64,000 nt of DNA from Mycolicibacterium litorale. GTDB taxonomy: Bacteria > Actinomycetota > Actinomycetes > Mycobacteriales > Mycobacteriaceae. The notes under the pieces were generated by a model, which had not been told where the DNA came from, made no database searches, and worked only from the letters and a program-made list of their open reading frames with translations. The position numbers and the translations under genes are program-made. Positions within the stretch are counted from its first letter, which is position 1, and each line of letters opens with the position of its first letter. Below are positions 53,289-61,638 of this stretch, in pieces. The stretch covers positions 186,001-250,000 of the forward strand of contig NZ_AP022586.1 in NCBI RefSeq assembly GCF_010731695.1, given 5' to 3'.

Positions 53289-53517
53289 TACCGCCCTCGG
53301 AATGGGTGACGAGCGCGAAAGTCACTGTCCGCCAACGAATATCGATATCGGGGTGGTGGTCGCGCTCCTCGGCGCGCTCGGCGATGCGGCGCACCGCCTC
53401 GATCCCGTCGAGGAACGCCGGAAATTTCACTTTGCGGCGCAGCGTCCCCTCGGCGCGCTCCCAGCCGTTGAGGTCGGGCAGTGCGGCGTCTACTTGGTCG
53501 TCCGTCAACACAGCCAT
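53233..53517 (-). CDS. phhB: pterin-4a-carbinolamine dehydratase
   Basis: 94 residues: [57 protein letters not shown] and [18 protein letters not shown]. The EERDHHPD motif holds the His residues of the active site. It dehydrates 4a-hydroxytetrahydropterin and may act as a pterin recycling enzyme or a moonlighting regulator. ATG 53517. Overlaps the pimE 3' end and is divergent from mutT2 by 27 bases. Confidence 0.92.
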   Translation of the reverse strand: MAVLTDDQVDAALPDLNGWERAEGTLRRKVKFPAFLDGIEAVRRIAERAEERDHHPDIDIRWRTVTFALVTHSEGGITEKDLQMAREIDAILDQ

Positions 53518-53544
53518 GTCCGCGACGGTATACCGTCGCCGCTG

Positions 53545-53943
53545 ATGGCAGAGCAGATCGTCGTGGCCGGCGCCCTGATCGCCGGGTCGCAGCTGTTGGT
53601 CGCGCAGCGGGAGCGGCCCCCCGAACTGGCCGGCCTGTGGGAACTGCCGGGCGGCAAGGTCGCCGACGGAGAGAGCGACGCCACCGCGCTCGCACGAGAG
53701 TTGCGCGAGGAGTTGGGCATCGACGTCGCGGTGGGGGCGCGGATCGGGGACGACATCGCGCTGAGCGCCACGACCGCCCTGCGCGCCTATCTGGTGACCC
53801 AGACCGGCGGACGCCTGCGACCACTCGACCACCGTGCGCTGCGCTGGGTGGGGCGCGACGAACTCGACGCTCTGCCCTGGGTGCCCGCCGACCGCGCGTG
53901 GCTCGGCGCGCTCGCCGCCGCGTTGCGCGACGGCTCCCCGTAG
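53545..53943 (+). CDS. mutT2: MutT2-type NUDIX pyrophosphatase
   Basis: 132 residues. NUDIX box [20 protein letters not shown] with ELGI follows the GX5EX7REUXEEXGU pattern exactly. LPGGK and [16 protein letters not shown] match the 8-oxo-dGTP / dCTP-type MutT family. It removes oxidised or modified nucleotides from the pool. Matches Rv1160. Divergent from the pterin dehydratase. Followed by a hairpin. Confidence 0.9.
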   Translation: MAEQIVVAGALIAGSQLLVAQRERPPELAGLWELPGGKVADGESDATALARELREELGIDVAVGARIGDDIALSATTALRAYLVTQTGGRLRPLDHRALRWVGRDELDALPWVPADRAWLGALAAALRDGSP

Positions 53944-53950
53944 AACGACG

Positions 53951-53979
53951 ATCGGCCCCCTGTTGTGGAGGGGGCCGAT
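53951..53979. terminator. hairpin terminator between mutT2 and secreted protein gene
   Basis: 10-bp perfect stem, ATCGGCCCCC (53951-53960) with GGGGGCCGAT (53970-53979), 9-nt loop, between convergent genes. Confidence 0.7.
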
Positions 53980-53992
53980 ACGTGTGCGGTGG

Positions 53993-55228
53993 TCAGGCCG
54001 CGGCGGCCTCGGTATCGCTGCTCTCGGGGGCGCTGTCACGACCCTCGGTCGAGTCGGATTCCTCGGCGTCGTCAGCCGCAGTCTCCTCCTCGTCGGCGGC
54101 CTGCTCCTCCGTGGCCTCTTCCTTGGCTTCCTCGGCAGCCTCTTCCTCGGTGACGTCGGTGGCTTCTTCGTCGGTGACGTCGGTGGTGTCGGTGGTCTCC
54201 TCGTCCGAGACCTCCTCGGCGACGTCTGCCGTTTCGGCGTCTGCCTCCTCCTCGGCGGCGGTGGCGCGGTCAGCCACTGCATCCCCGGCCTCCTCGTCGT
54301 CCGACGTGGTGGACACGGTGATCACGGTCGGCTCCGGGCTGGGCAGTTCATCGACCGCCCCGATGCGGGCGTTGGTCGTGGCGAGCGAGGGCGCCGGAGG
54401 CGCGATCGCCTGGGCGACGGCATTGCGCAGCCAGAGCAACCCGCCGAGGACGCCGTTGGCGAACGGATCGACGGTACTGCTCGCCAGGATGCCGTCGTTG
54501 AGGAACGTGTCGAACGTGTCGGCCACAGTTGCCAGCGCCGCGTTCACCACCGCCTCCAGGTCGCCGGACCGGATGGCGGCTGCCACACCCTCCAACCCCT
54601 CGCCGAACGCCTGCGCCGTGCCAGTGGTCAACTGCGTCACCCCGAGAAGGAGAGGCAGAACGTTCTGCGGGGTGGTGGCGGCGGTGATCGCCGCTCCGAT
54701 GTTGGTGAACGGTCCCGCCAGGAGCCCGCCGATCTGCGGAATGATTTCGCCGAGCGTTCCGAAGACGTTGCCTGCGGTCAGGAAGAGGATCGGCACGGCC
54801 GCCAACAAGCCGAACGCGAGGCCGTAGTCGCCGTCCTCGAGGGCTTCGAAGGCGTCGGTGAGCTGGCCCGGCAACGTGACCCCGTCGCCCATCCCGGTGA
54901 TGAAGTTGACGAAGTTCTCGACGTAGTCCCGGCCGATACCGCCGAGCACGCCGGCCGACGCGATCTGGTTCTCGATCACCTGGGTCAGGATGGGCGCCGG
55001 GTTGTTGATGACGGCGGTGACCAGCTTCTCGATGTTCGTCACGGTGTTGTCGAAGACCGGCCCGAACGGATTGGCCAGCGCCGCGGGCGTGACGGCCCGG
55101 CTGAGCACTTCAGGGACATCGGGCATCGGCGGTGCGACGGGGCCGACAGCGATGGCGCCGGCGCCGACCAGCGCAACGCCGACCGCGAGATAGGGACGAA
55201 CAACGAGCTGCACGGGTAACTCCTTCAC
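53993..55228 (-). CDS. secreted protein with Glu/Asp/Thr-rich tail
   Basis: 411 residues. The N terminus has a signal-like hydrophobic helix ([20 protein letters not shown]) with a PMPD ending. Residues about 40-300 are mostly amphipathic helices ([28 protein letters not shown] and [15 protein letters not shown]). The last 110 residues are acidic and low-complexity ([22 protein letters not shown]). It is a paralogue of the protein at 59936, with the same N-terminal signature, helical middle and acidic tail. Function unknown; probably extracellular or cell-wall-associated. A palindrome lies just upstream at 55252. Confidence 0.75.
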   Translation of the reverse strand: MKELPVQLVVRPYLAVGVALVGAGAIAVGPVAPPMPDVPEVLSRAVTPAALANPFGPVFDNTVTNIEKLVTAVINNPAPILTQVIENQIASAGVLGGIGRDYVENFVNFITGMGDGVTLPGQLTDAFEALEDGDYGLAFGLLAAVPILFLTAGNVFGTLGEIIPQIGGLLAGPFTNIGAAITAATTPQNVLPLLLGVTQLTTGTAQAFGEGLEGVAAAIRSGDLEAVVNAALATVADTFDTFLNDGILASSTVDPFANGVLGGLLWLRNAVAQAIAPPAPSLATTNARIGAVDELPSPEPTVITVSTTSDDEEAGDAVADRATAAEEEADAETADVAEEVSDEETTDTTDVTDEEATDVTEEEAAEEAKEEATEEQAADEEETAADDAEESDSTEGRDSAPESSDTEAAAA

Positions 55229-55251
55229 TAATCAAGCAATGTGACGCGCAT

Positions 55252-55271
55252 AACTTACCCAGAAGTAAGTT
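55252..55271. promoter_or_regulatory. inverted repeat upstream of secreted-protein gene
   Basis: AACTTAC-N6-GTAAGTT, perfect 7-bp arms, 24 bases upstream of the gene starting at 55228. A related but less symmetric motif (AACCTAC-N6-GTAAGGT) lies at 61213-61232 upstream of the paralogue. Confidence 0.45.
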
Positions 55272-55390
55272 GCTATCGAGAAGTTTTCGGCAAAGTACTT
55301 TCGCGCGCGTCAAAGCCGCAGGCGCGTGTGACAATCAGGCATCTGATCGGGGGGGGCGGCAACCTCTCGGGATGGTCGAACGCAGCGCTC

Positions 55391-55663
55391 TCAGTACCGC
55401 AGGCTGTCACCGACGACGCGTACCTGGCGCGCGTCGCGGGGGTGATGCAGCGCATAGAGCGGATGCGTCAACACCGGATGGCGGCAGTGCGGGCAGGATT
55501 GCTGCGGCTGCCTGGCGGATGCCATCGTCAGGTGGTGGCAGGAACTGCACCGCACCACGTGGGCGGCGCCGACCCAGTTCATCAACCCGACGTAGAGCGC
55601 GACGACCGTGGCCGCGGCCAACACGATGATCAGGGCGACGGTGAGCGCCTCGTAAACCGTCAT
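55391..55663 (-). CDS. membrane protein with zinc-ribbon-like C-terminal part
   Basis: 90 residues. One membrane helix (TVALIIVLAAATVVALYVGLMNWV, residues 8-31), then a soluble part with CSSCHH and CPHCRH, two CxxC/H pairs that can bind a zinc ion, and a C-terminal RDARQVRVVGDSLRY. No family recognised. It lies between the secreted-protein gene and a small Lys/Cys-rich gene, all on the minus strand. Confidence 0.6.
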   Translation of the reverse strand: MTVYEALTVALIIVLAAATVVALYVGLMNWVGAAHVVRCSSCHHLTMASARQPQQSCPHCRHPVLTHPLYALHHPRDARQVRVVGDSLRY

Positions 55664-55764
55664 GATCGCACCTCCAAGCACGTACGACAGACCTCGACGG
55701 ATGCCACAACGGTACTCGCGAAAGCGCACTGCGGCACCCACTTTCGCCAGGTCAGCGGTGGTCC

Positions 55765-55983
55765 TCAGGCCTTCCGGGCGCGCTTGTAGACCTTCTCCAG
55801 CTCCTTGCCCCGGAGCCCCAGGTGTTCGGCCTTCTGCACCTTGTGCACCACGAGCGGGCACCGCTTGCAGCGCGGTTTGCTGCGGCAGCACTTCTTCTTC
55901 GGTTTGAGGCCGGCGAACTTGGTGGACTTCACGGGCGGGCAGGATCCTGACGTGGGTGCGGGGGAGGAGAATTCGGTTCTCAT
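55765..55983 (-). CDS. small Lys/Cys-rich protein
   Basis: 72 residues from ATG 55983. Central motif KPKKKCCRSKPRCKRCP places four Cys in a highly basic stretch, followed by a helical tail (LRGKELEKVYKRARKA). Probably a metal-binding or nucleic-acid-binding protein. No family recognised; similar small basic Cys proteins occur near typA in other mycobacteria as far as I recall, but this is uncertain. Divergent from typA with about 95 bases between. Confidence 0.55.
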   Translation of the reverse strand: MRTEFSSPAPTSGSCPPVKSTKFAGLKPKKKCCRSKPRCKRCPLVVHKVQKAEHLGLRGKELEKVYKRARKA

Positions 55984-56077
55984 ACATTGCCACGGGGCCG
56001 CCGTGCCGCGGTGACCTCCCTCGCATGCCGGGCTTTGCATTTCGCGATCGAGTCATCGCACTGCGACAATCAAGGAC

Positions 56078-57979
56078 GTGGATTTGCCCAATGACTTTCG
56101 GAATGTCGCCATCGTCGCCCACGTCGACCACGGCAAGACGACCCTGGTTGATGCGATGCTGCGGCAGTCCGGTGCGCTGAGCCATCGTGGCGATGACGCC
56201 GTCGAGCGGCTGATGGACTCCGGTGACCTGGAGAAGGAAAAGGGCATCACCATCCTGGCCAAGAACACCGCGGTGCACCGGCATCACCCCGACGGGACGA
56301 TGACGGTCATCAACGTGATCGACACCCCCGGCCACGCGGATTTCGGCGGTGAGGTCGAGCGCGGGCTGTCGATGGTCGACGGCGTGCTGCTGCTCGTCGA
56401 CGCCTCCGAGGGTCCGTTGCCCCAGACCCGGTTCGTGCTGCGCAAGGCACTGGCCGCGCACCTCCCGGTGATCCTGGTCGTGAACAAGACCGACCGTCCC
56501 GACGCGCGCATCGCGGAGGTGGTCTCCGAGAGCCACGATCTGCTGCTCGACGTCGCCTCCGACCTCGACGACGAGGCGCAGAAGGCCGCCGAGGAGGCGC
56601 TCGGTCTGCCCGTGCTCTACGCGTCGGGCCGCGCCGGCATCGCCAGCACCACCGAACCCGCCAACGGGGAGAACCCCGACGGCGAGAACCTCGACCCGCT
56701 CTTCGACGTCCTGCTCGAGCACATCCCGCCGCCGCAGGGCGACCCGGAGGCGCCGCTGCAGGCGCTGGTGACCAACCTCGACGCCTCGGCCTTCCTCGGC
56801 CGGCTCGCACTGATCCGCATCTACAAGGGCCGCATTCGCAAGGGTCAGCAGGTCGCGTGGATGCGTGAGGTCGACGGGCACCCGGTCGTCACCAACGCCA
56901 AGATCACCGAACTGCTCGTCACCGTCGGCGTCGAACGCACCGCCACCGAGGAAGCCATCGCCGGTGACATCGTCGCCGTCGCCGGCATCCCGGAGATCAT
57001 GATCGGCGACACCCTCGCCGATCCCGATCACGCGCACGCGCTGCCGCGCATCACCGTCGACGAGCCCGCGATCTCGGTGACGATCGGCACCAACACCTCG
57101 CCGCTGGCAGGCAAGGTCTCCGGACACAAGCTGACCGCCCGGATGGTCAAGTCACGGCTCGATCAGGAGCTGGTGGGCAACGTGTCGCTCAAGGTGGTCG
57201 ACATCGGCAGGCCCGACGCCTGGGAGGTGCAGGGCCGAGGCGAGCTGGCGCTGGCCGTGCTCGTCGAGCAGATGCGCCGCGAAGGCTTCGAGCTCACCGT
57301 GGGCAAACCGCAGGTGGTGACCCAGACCATCGACGGCAAGCTGCACGAACCGTTCGAGGCGCTGACCATCGACTGCCCCGAGGAGTTCGTCGGCGCCGTC
57401 ACGCAGTTGATGGCCGCCCGCAAGGGCCGCATGGAGGACATGACCAATCACGCCGCCGGCTGGGTGCGGATGGACTTCATCGTGCCGAGCCGCGGGCTCA
57501 TCGGCTTCCGCACCGACTTCCTGACGTTGACCCGCGGCACCGGTATCGCCAACGCGGTCTTCGACGGCTACCGGCCCTGGGCGGGGGAGATCCGCGCCCG
57601 CCACACCGGTTCGCTGGTGTCCGACCGCAGCGGGTCGGTGACGCCGTTCGCGATGATCCAGCTCGCCGACCGCGGCCAGTTCTTCGTGGCACCCGGCGAC
57701 GACACCTACGAGGGCCAGGTCGTGGGCATCAACCCGCGCGCCGAGGACCTCGACGTCAACGTCACCCGGGAGAAGAAGCTCACCAACATGCGCAGCTCCA
57801 CCGCCGATGTGATGGAGACACTGGCCCGCCCGCTCGAATTGGGCCTCGAACAGGCCATGGAGTTCTGCGCCGAGGACGAATGCGTCGAGGTCACCCCGGA
57901 GGTCGTGCGGGTGCGCAAGGTCGAGCTGGACGCCACGTTGCGGGCCCGGGCCCGTTCGCGGGCGAAGGCGCGGGGATAG
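56078..57979 (+). CDS. typA: translational GTPase TypA/BipA
   Basis: 633 residues from GTG 56078. G1 loop AHVDHGKT (residues 14-21), [14 protein letters not shown] (G3), NKTDRPDAR (G4) and a second/third domain set of the EF-G family, then a C-terminal domain ending with [21 protein letters not shown]. Ribosome-associated GTPase involved in stress and late ribosome assembly. Matches Rv1165. The lpqW gene starts 20 bases downstream. Confidence 0.95.
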   Translation: MDLPNDFRNVAIVAHVDHGKTTLVDAMLRQSGALSHRGDDAVERLMDSGDLEKEKGITILAKNTAVHRHHPDGTMTVINVIDTPGHADFGGEVERGLSMVDGVLLLVDASEGPLPQTRFVLRKALAAHLPVILVVNKTDRPDARIAEVVSESHDLLLDVASDLDDEAQKAAEEALGLPVLYASGRAGIASTTEPANGENPDGENLDPLFDVLLEHIPPPQGDPEAPLQALVTNLDASAFLGRLALIRIYKGRIRKGQQVAWMREVDGHPVVTNAKITELLVTVGVERTATEEAIAGDIVAVAGIPEIMIGDTLADPDHAHALPRITVDEPAISVTIGTNTSPLAGKVSGHKLTARMVKSRLDQELVGNVSLKVVDIGRPDAWEVQGRGELALAVLVEQMRREGFELTVGKPQVVTQTIDGKLHEPFEALTIDCPEEFVGAVTQLMAARKGRMEDMTNHAAGWVRMDFIVPSRGLIGFRTDFLTLTRGTGIANAVFDGYRPWAGEIRARHTGSLVSDRSGSVTPFAMIQLADRGQFFVAPGDDTYEGQVVGINPRAEDLDVNVTREKKLTNMRSSTADVMETLARPLELGLEQAMEFCAEDECVEVTPEVVRVRKVELDATLRARARSRAKARG

Positions 57980-57999
57980 CGGCCGATACTCTGAGGAGC

Positions 58000-59883
58000 G
58001 TGCCGACCCGTCCCCGCTGTTCCCGCGTGACGCTGGGGGCACTCGTCTCCGCCACCGCGCTGCTGCTGGGTGGTTGCACGGTGAGCCCGCCGCCGGCTCC
58101 GCAGAGCACCGAGACGACGGAGACCACTCCGCCGCCGGCTCCCAAGGCCACGCAGATCATCGTCGCGATCGACTCGATCGGCCCGGGGTTCAATCCGCAC
58201 CTGGTGTCCGACCAGTCACCGGTCAACGCCGCCATCGCCGCGCTGGTGCTGCCCAGTTCGTTCCGGCCCATCGCCGATCCGAACACGCCGACCGGATCGC
58301 GGTGGGAGCTCGACCCGACCCTGCTCGAATCGGCCGAGGTGACGAACCAGAACCCGTTCACTGTCACCTACAAGATCCGGCCCGAGGCGCAGTGGACCGA
58401 CAACGCGCCGATCGGCGCCGACGACTACTGGTATCTGTGGCGCCAGATGGTCAGCCAGCCCGGGGTCGTCGATCCGGCCGGCTACGACCTGATCACCGGT
58501 GTGCAGTCGGTGGAGGGGGCCAAACAGGTCGTCGTCACATTCTCCCAGCCCTACCCGGCCTGGCGCGAGCTGTTCAACAACATCCTGCCCGCACACATCG
58601 TCAAGGACGTGCCGGGCGGATTCGGCGCCGGGCTGGCCCAGGCGATGCCGGTGACCGGCGGCCAGTTCCGGGTGGAGACCATCGATCCGCAGCGCGACGA
58701 GATCCTGCTGGCCCGCAACGACCGGTACTGGAGCGCACCGGCCAAACCCGATCTCGTGCTCTTCCGCCGCGGCGGGGCGCCGGCGGCGCTGGCTGACTCG
58801 ATCCGCAACGGTGACACCCAGGTGGCCCAGGTGCACGGTGGCGCAGCGACTTTCGCGCAGCTGAGCGCCATCCCCGATGTGCGGACAGCGCGCATCGTGA
58901 CCCCGCGCGTCATGCAGATGACGTTGCGCGGTCAGCTGCCCAAGCTCGCCGACCCCTCGGTCCGCCGGGCCATCTTCGGCCTGCTCGACGTCGACCTGCT
59001 GGCCTCGGTGGGCGCCGGCGACGACAACACCGTCACTCTCGCCCAGGCTCAGGTGCGTTCGCCGTCCGATCCCGGCTACGTGCCCACCGCACCGCCCGCG
59101 CTGGGCACCGAGGCGGCCCTGGAACTGCTGGCCGAAGCGGGCTACCAGATGGCGCCGGTGCCGGATCCGCAGCCGCCGGCACCCGGTACGCCTGGGCCGG
59201 ACAACGGACGCGGGCGGATCTCCAAAGACGGTGTGCCGCTGACCCTCGTGCTCGGGGTGGCCGCCAACGACCCGACGTCGGTCGCCGTGGCCAACACGGC
59301 CGCCGATCAGCTGCGCAACGTCGGCATCGAGGCGTCGGTGCGGGCACTGGATCCGGTGACGCTCTACGGGGAGGGGCTGGCCGAAAACCAGGTCGACGCC
59401 GTCGTGGGGTGGCGGCAGGCCGGGGGAGACCTCGCGACGTCGCTGGCGTCGCGCTACGGCTGTCCGGCGCTGGAGGCGACGCCGGTGCCGACGGCGCCGA
59501 ACGCGGCGCCCACTCCGCCGCGACCGTCGCCGTCGCCCACCCCCGACGGCGAGCAGCCGCCACCGCCGTCCGCCACGCCCACGACCACACCCGGTGCGGC
59601 GCCCGAGTCGGGCGCTCTGGTGCAGGCGCCCAGCAACATCACCGGCGTGTGTGACCGGAGCATCCAGCCGAAGATCGACGCGGCCCTCGACGGCGGGGAG
59701 CCGATCGGAGAGGTGATCGACGCCGTCGAGCCACGGCTGTGGAACATGTCGACGGTCCTGCCGATCCTCCAGGACACCACGATCGTCGCGGCGGGTCCGA
59801 GCGTGCGCAACGTGAGCCTTTCGGGTGCGGTGCCCGTCGGCATCGTCGGCGACGCCGGCAGCTGGGTGAAATCCCCGCAGTGA
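58000..59883 (+). CDS. lpqW: lipoprotein LpqW (family 5 solute-binding-protein-like)
   Basis: 627 residues from GTG 58000, preceded by GAGGAG. Lipobox LLLGGC (Cys near 24), so membrane-anchored outside. The rest is the periplasmic oligopeptide-binding (SBP_bac_5) fold: [20 protein letters not shown] and [10 protein letters not shown] are typical. A Pro/Thr-rich insert of about 45 residues (near 520-570) interrupts the C-terminal lobe. LpqW is known to direct PIM flux into lipomannan/LAM synthesis; pimE mutations suppress its loss in M. smegmatis (established). Matches Rv1166. Follows typA by 20 bases. Confidence 0.93.
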   Translation: MPTRPRCSRVTLGALVSATALLLGGCTVSPPPAPQSTETTETTPPPAPKATQIIVAIDSIGPGFNPHLVSDQSPVNAAIAALVLPSSFRPIADPNTPTGSRWELDPTLLESAEVTNQNPFTVTYKIRPEAQWTDNAPIGADDYWYLWRQMVSQPGVVDPAGYDLITGVQSVEGAKQVVVTFSQPYPAWRELFNNILPAHIVKDVPGGFGAGLAQAMPVTGGQFRVETIDPQRDEILLARNDRYWSAPAKPDLVLFRRGGAPAALADSIRNGDTQVAQVHGGAATFAQLSAIPDVRTARIVTPRVMQMTLRGQLPKLADPSVRRAIFGLLDVDLLASVGAGDDNTVTLAQAQVRSPSDPGYVPTAPPALGTEAALELLAEAGYQMAPVPDPQPPAPGTPGPDNGRGRISKDGVPLTLVLGVAANDPTSVAVANTAADQLRNVGIEASVRALDPVTLYGEGLAENQVDAVVGWRQAGGDLATSLASRYGCPALEATPVPTAPNAAPTPPRPSPSPTPDGEQPPPPSATPTTTPGAAPESGALVQAPSNITGVCDRSIQPKIDAALDGGEPIGEVIDAVEPRLWNMSTVLPILQDTTIVAAGPSVRNVSLSGAVPVGIVGDAGSWVKSPQ

Positions 59884-59890
59884 CGGCACA

Positions 59891-59919
59891 GGGCCCCCAC
59901 CCCGCAAGGGTGAGGGCCC
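59891..59919. terminator. hairpin terminator after lpqW
   Basis: Twelve-position stem with one mismatch (GGGCCCCCACCC, 59891-59902, with GGGTGAGGGCCC, 59908-59919), 5-nt loop; between lpqW (ends 59883) and the convergent secreted-protein gene (ends 59936). Confidence 0.7.
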
Positions 59920-59935
59920 CGATCAGCCGGCCGGC

Positions 59936-61174
59936 TTATGCTTCGGCACCTCCGGTGTCGTCTGCTCCGGTGTTCTCGGCTCCGGCGTTGTCCTCGGCCG
60001 CGGGCTCCTGCGCGGCCGGTTCCTCTTCGGCGGCTTCCTCTTCGGCCGCTTCTTCCTCAGCGGCTTCTTCTTCGGCTGCCTCGTCGTCGGCGACCTCGTC
60101 CTCGGCGGCGGTCTCGTCGGCGAGTTCGTCCTCGCCTGCCTTCTCGTCAGCCGTTCCGTCGGCCGTTCCGTCGTCGGTGGTCTCATCGTCGGTGGGCTCG
60201 TCGACCACGCCGGCGCCGCCACCCGTCTCGGGCGCGAGGTTCTCGGTCGTCGAGGTCTGGCGAGCCGCCGAGGTGACCGCCGAGTCCGTGACGTCGATCG
60301 TGACCGACGCCGCCGGATCGGTGGACGTCGACGAGATCTCTGTGGTGCGCAGTGGCGCCTCCGGGGGATTGGGCTTGAGCGCATCGGCGATCATGTTGCG
60401 CAGCGTCATGATCGCGGCGATCGTGCCGGACATCGGGGTGAGGAATCCGCCGTCGAAGCCGTAACCGTTGAGCACGCCGCCGGCCACGACGCCCGGGATG
60501 TCGAGCACAGCGGTGAACGCGCCGAGCAGATCGCCCTCGTTGGCGGCGTCGACCACGGCCTGGGCTGCCGCGCCGAAGGCGTTGAACCCGCTGAAGACCG
60601 GGTTGAGGAGGCCGATCGCGCCGAGCGCGACCGTTGTGATCGCCAGGTTGGCGACGTCGAGGACGTTCTGGGCCGACTGGGTGATGATGCCCTGGATCGG
60701 CACCAGCAGTTCGAGCGACGGGAAAAGGATGGGCTGAAGGAAGGCCTGGAAGATCGCCGGGACGCCTTCCGCCGGATGGCCCGTGATGATCAGTTCGAAG
60801 GCTTCTCGCAGGTTCGCCGGTATGCCGTTTGGATTCGTGGGCGACAACGATGCGAGGAAGCCCTGGGCGAACGCCTCGAGCGCCGGAGCCAGGGTCTCGA
60901 CGTTCGACCACTGGTTCTCGATGATCTGCTGCAGGATGGGCGCCGGCCGGGCGATGAACTCCTGACCGAGTATCGAGATGTTCTCCGCCGCTTGCCCGAA
61001 CACCTCGATCCAGGTCTGCAGGGGATTGACGGCGGCACTGAGTCCGACGCCGATCGACGACACCGCCGGCACCTCGAGATCGGGCACGGGTGGCGCGACC
61101 GGGCTCATCGCGATGGCTCCTGCGCCGACCAGTGCCACACCGGTCGAAAGATAAGAGCGGGCTGCGGCGTGCAT
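59936..61174 (-). CDS. secreted protein with acidic repetitive tail (paralogue)
   Basis: 412 residues from ATG 61174, with AAAGGAGAA upstream. N-terminal helix and signature [21 protein letters not shown] as in the protein at 53993. A helical middle region contains PILQQIIENQW (the paralogue has [11 protein letters not shown]) and PLQTWIEVFGQAAENIS. The last 110 residues are acidic, with several AAEEEAAEE repeats. The pair flanks pterin-dehydratase/mutT2/typA/lpqW in the same orientation. Function unknown; the signal-like N terminus suggests secretion to the cell wall. Confidence 0.75.
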   Translation of the reverse strand: MHAAARSYLSTGVALVGAGAIAMSPVAPPVPDLEVPAVSSIGVGLSAAVNPLQTWIEVFGQAAENISILGQEFIARPAPILQQIIENQWSNVETLAPALEAFAQGFLASLSPTNPNGIPANLREAFELIITGHPAEGVPAIFQAFLQPILFPSLELLVPIQGIITQSAQNVLDVANLAITTVALGAIGLLNPVFSGFNAFGAAAQAVVDAANEGDLLGAFTAVLDIPGVVAGGVLNGYGFDGGFLTPMSGTIAAIMTLRNMIADALKPNPPEAPLRTTEISSTSTDPAASVTIDVTDSAVTSAARQTSTTENLAPETGGGAGVVDEPTDDETTDDGTADGTADEKAGEDELADETAAEDEVADDEAAEEEAAEEEAAEEEAAEEEPAAQEPAAEDNAGAENTGADDTGGAEA

Positions 61175-61212
61175 GGGTTCTCCTTTACGTCGTTGTAACC
61201 ATGTCGAGCCGG

Positions 61213-61232
61213 AACCTACGCCAGAGTAAGGT
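61213..61232. promoter_or_regulatory. motif shared with the paralogue promoter
   Basis: AACCTAC-N6-GTAAGGT, 39 bases upstream of the gene at 61174, resembles the perfect AACTTAC-N6-GTAAGTT at 55252-55271. The two share the same length and 14 of 20 positions, in the same place relative to paralogous genes. Confidence 0.4.
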
Positions 61233-61373
61233 CCGAATCCGGCTAATTGGCAAACTTTTTTCGACTGATCAGCCGCCCTCCGGTTTGAGCTAGGCGCTCG
61301 GCGGTTACTCACCGAATCCGCATGTAGACCGCATGATCAGTTTCCTCGAACGTGCCGCAAAGTGCGGTCAGTG

Positions 61374-61389
61374 ACTGTCATCTGACAGT
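61374..61389. promoter_or_regulatory. 16-bp palindrome in intergenic region
   Basis: ACTGTCATCTGACAGT: 7-bp perfect arms around 2 bases, in the 464-bp gene-free region between the secreted-protein gene (start 61174) and the repeat protein (stop 61639). A typical dimer-binding operator shape; regulator unknown. Confidence 0.4.
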
Positions 61390-61412
61390 GTCTGGCAACA
61401 TAGAAGTTCTTG

Positions 61413-61434
61413 CATTGCAATTGATCGCGCAATG
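61413..61434. other. small inverted repeat followed by T-run
   Basis: CATTGC (61413-61418) and GCAATG (61429-61434) with a 10-nt spacer, followed directly by TTTTT. It may be a weak plus-strand terminator or an operator. The rest of 61435-61597 shows no gene-like frame and no other clear motif. Confidence 0.3.
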
Positions 61435-61597
61435 TTTTTGCCCGTGCCGACGGTGCGCGGGGATCTCGCAGTGACGAGGTCGTCAATTACGCGGGTGACT
61501 ATTTGCGCCCAAAGGCTCAAACGTCGCCGTCCCGCTCCCGCCAAGCCGTCCACTGCCCGGAGGAGCGGAGTTGCCGGCAAACACCGGGCAACGCAAA

Positions 61598-61627
61598 GCG
61601 GCCCCGGACCGTGAGGTCCAGGGCCGC
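61598..61627 (-). terminator. hairpin terminator of the repeat-protein gene
   Basis: GCGGCCCCGGACC (61598-61610) pairs with GGTCCAGGGCCGC (61615-61627) with one mismatch and a 4-nt loop. It lies 11 bases after the stop codon of the minus-strand repeat gene. Confidence 0.65.
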
Positions 61628-61638
61628 CTGCGTGGTGC

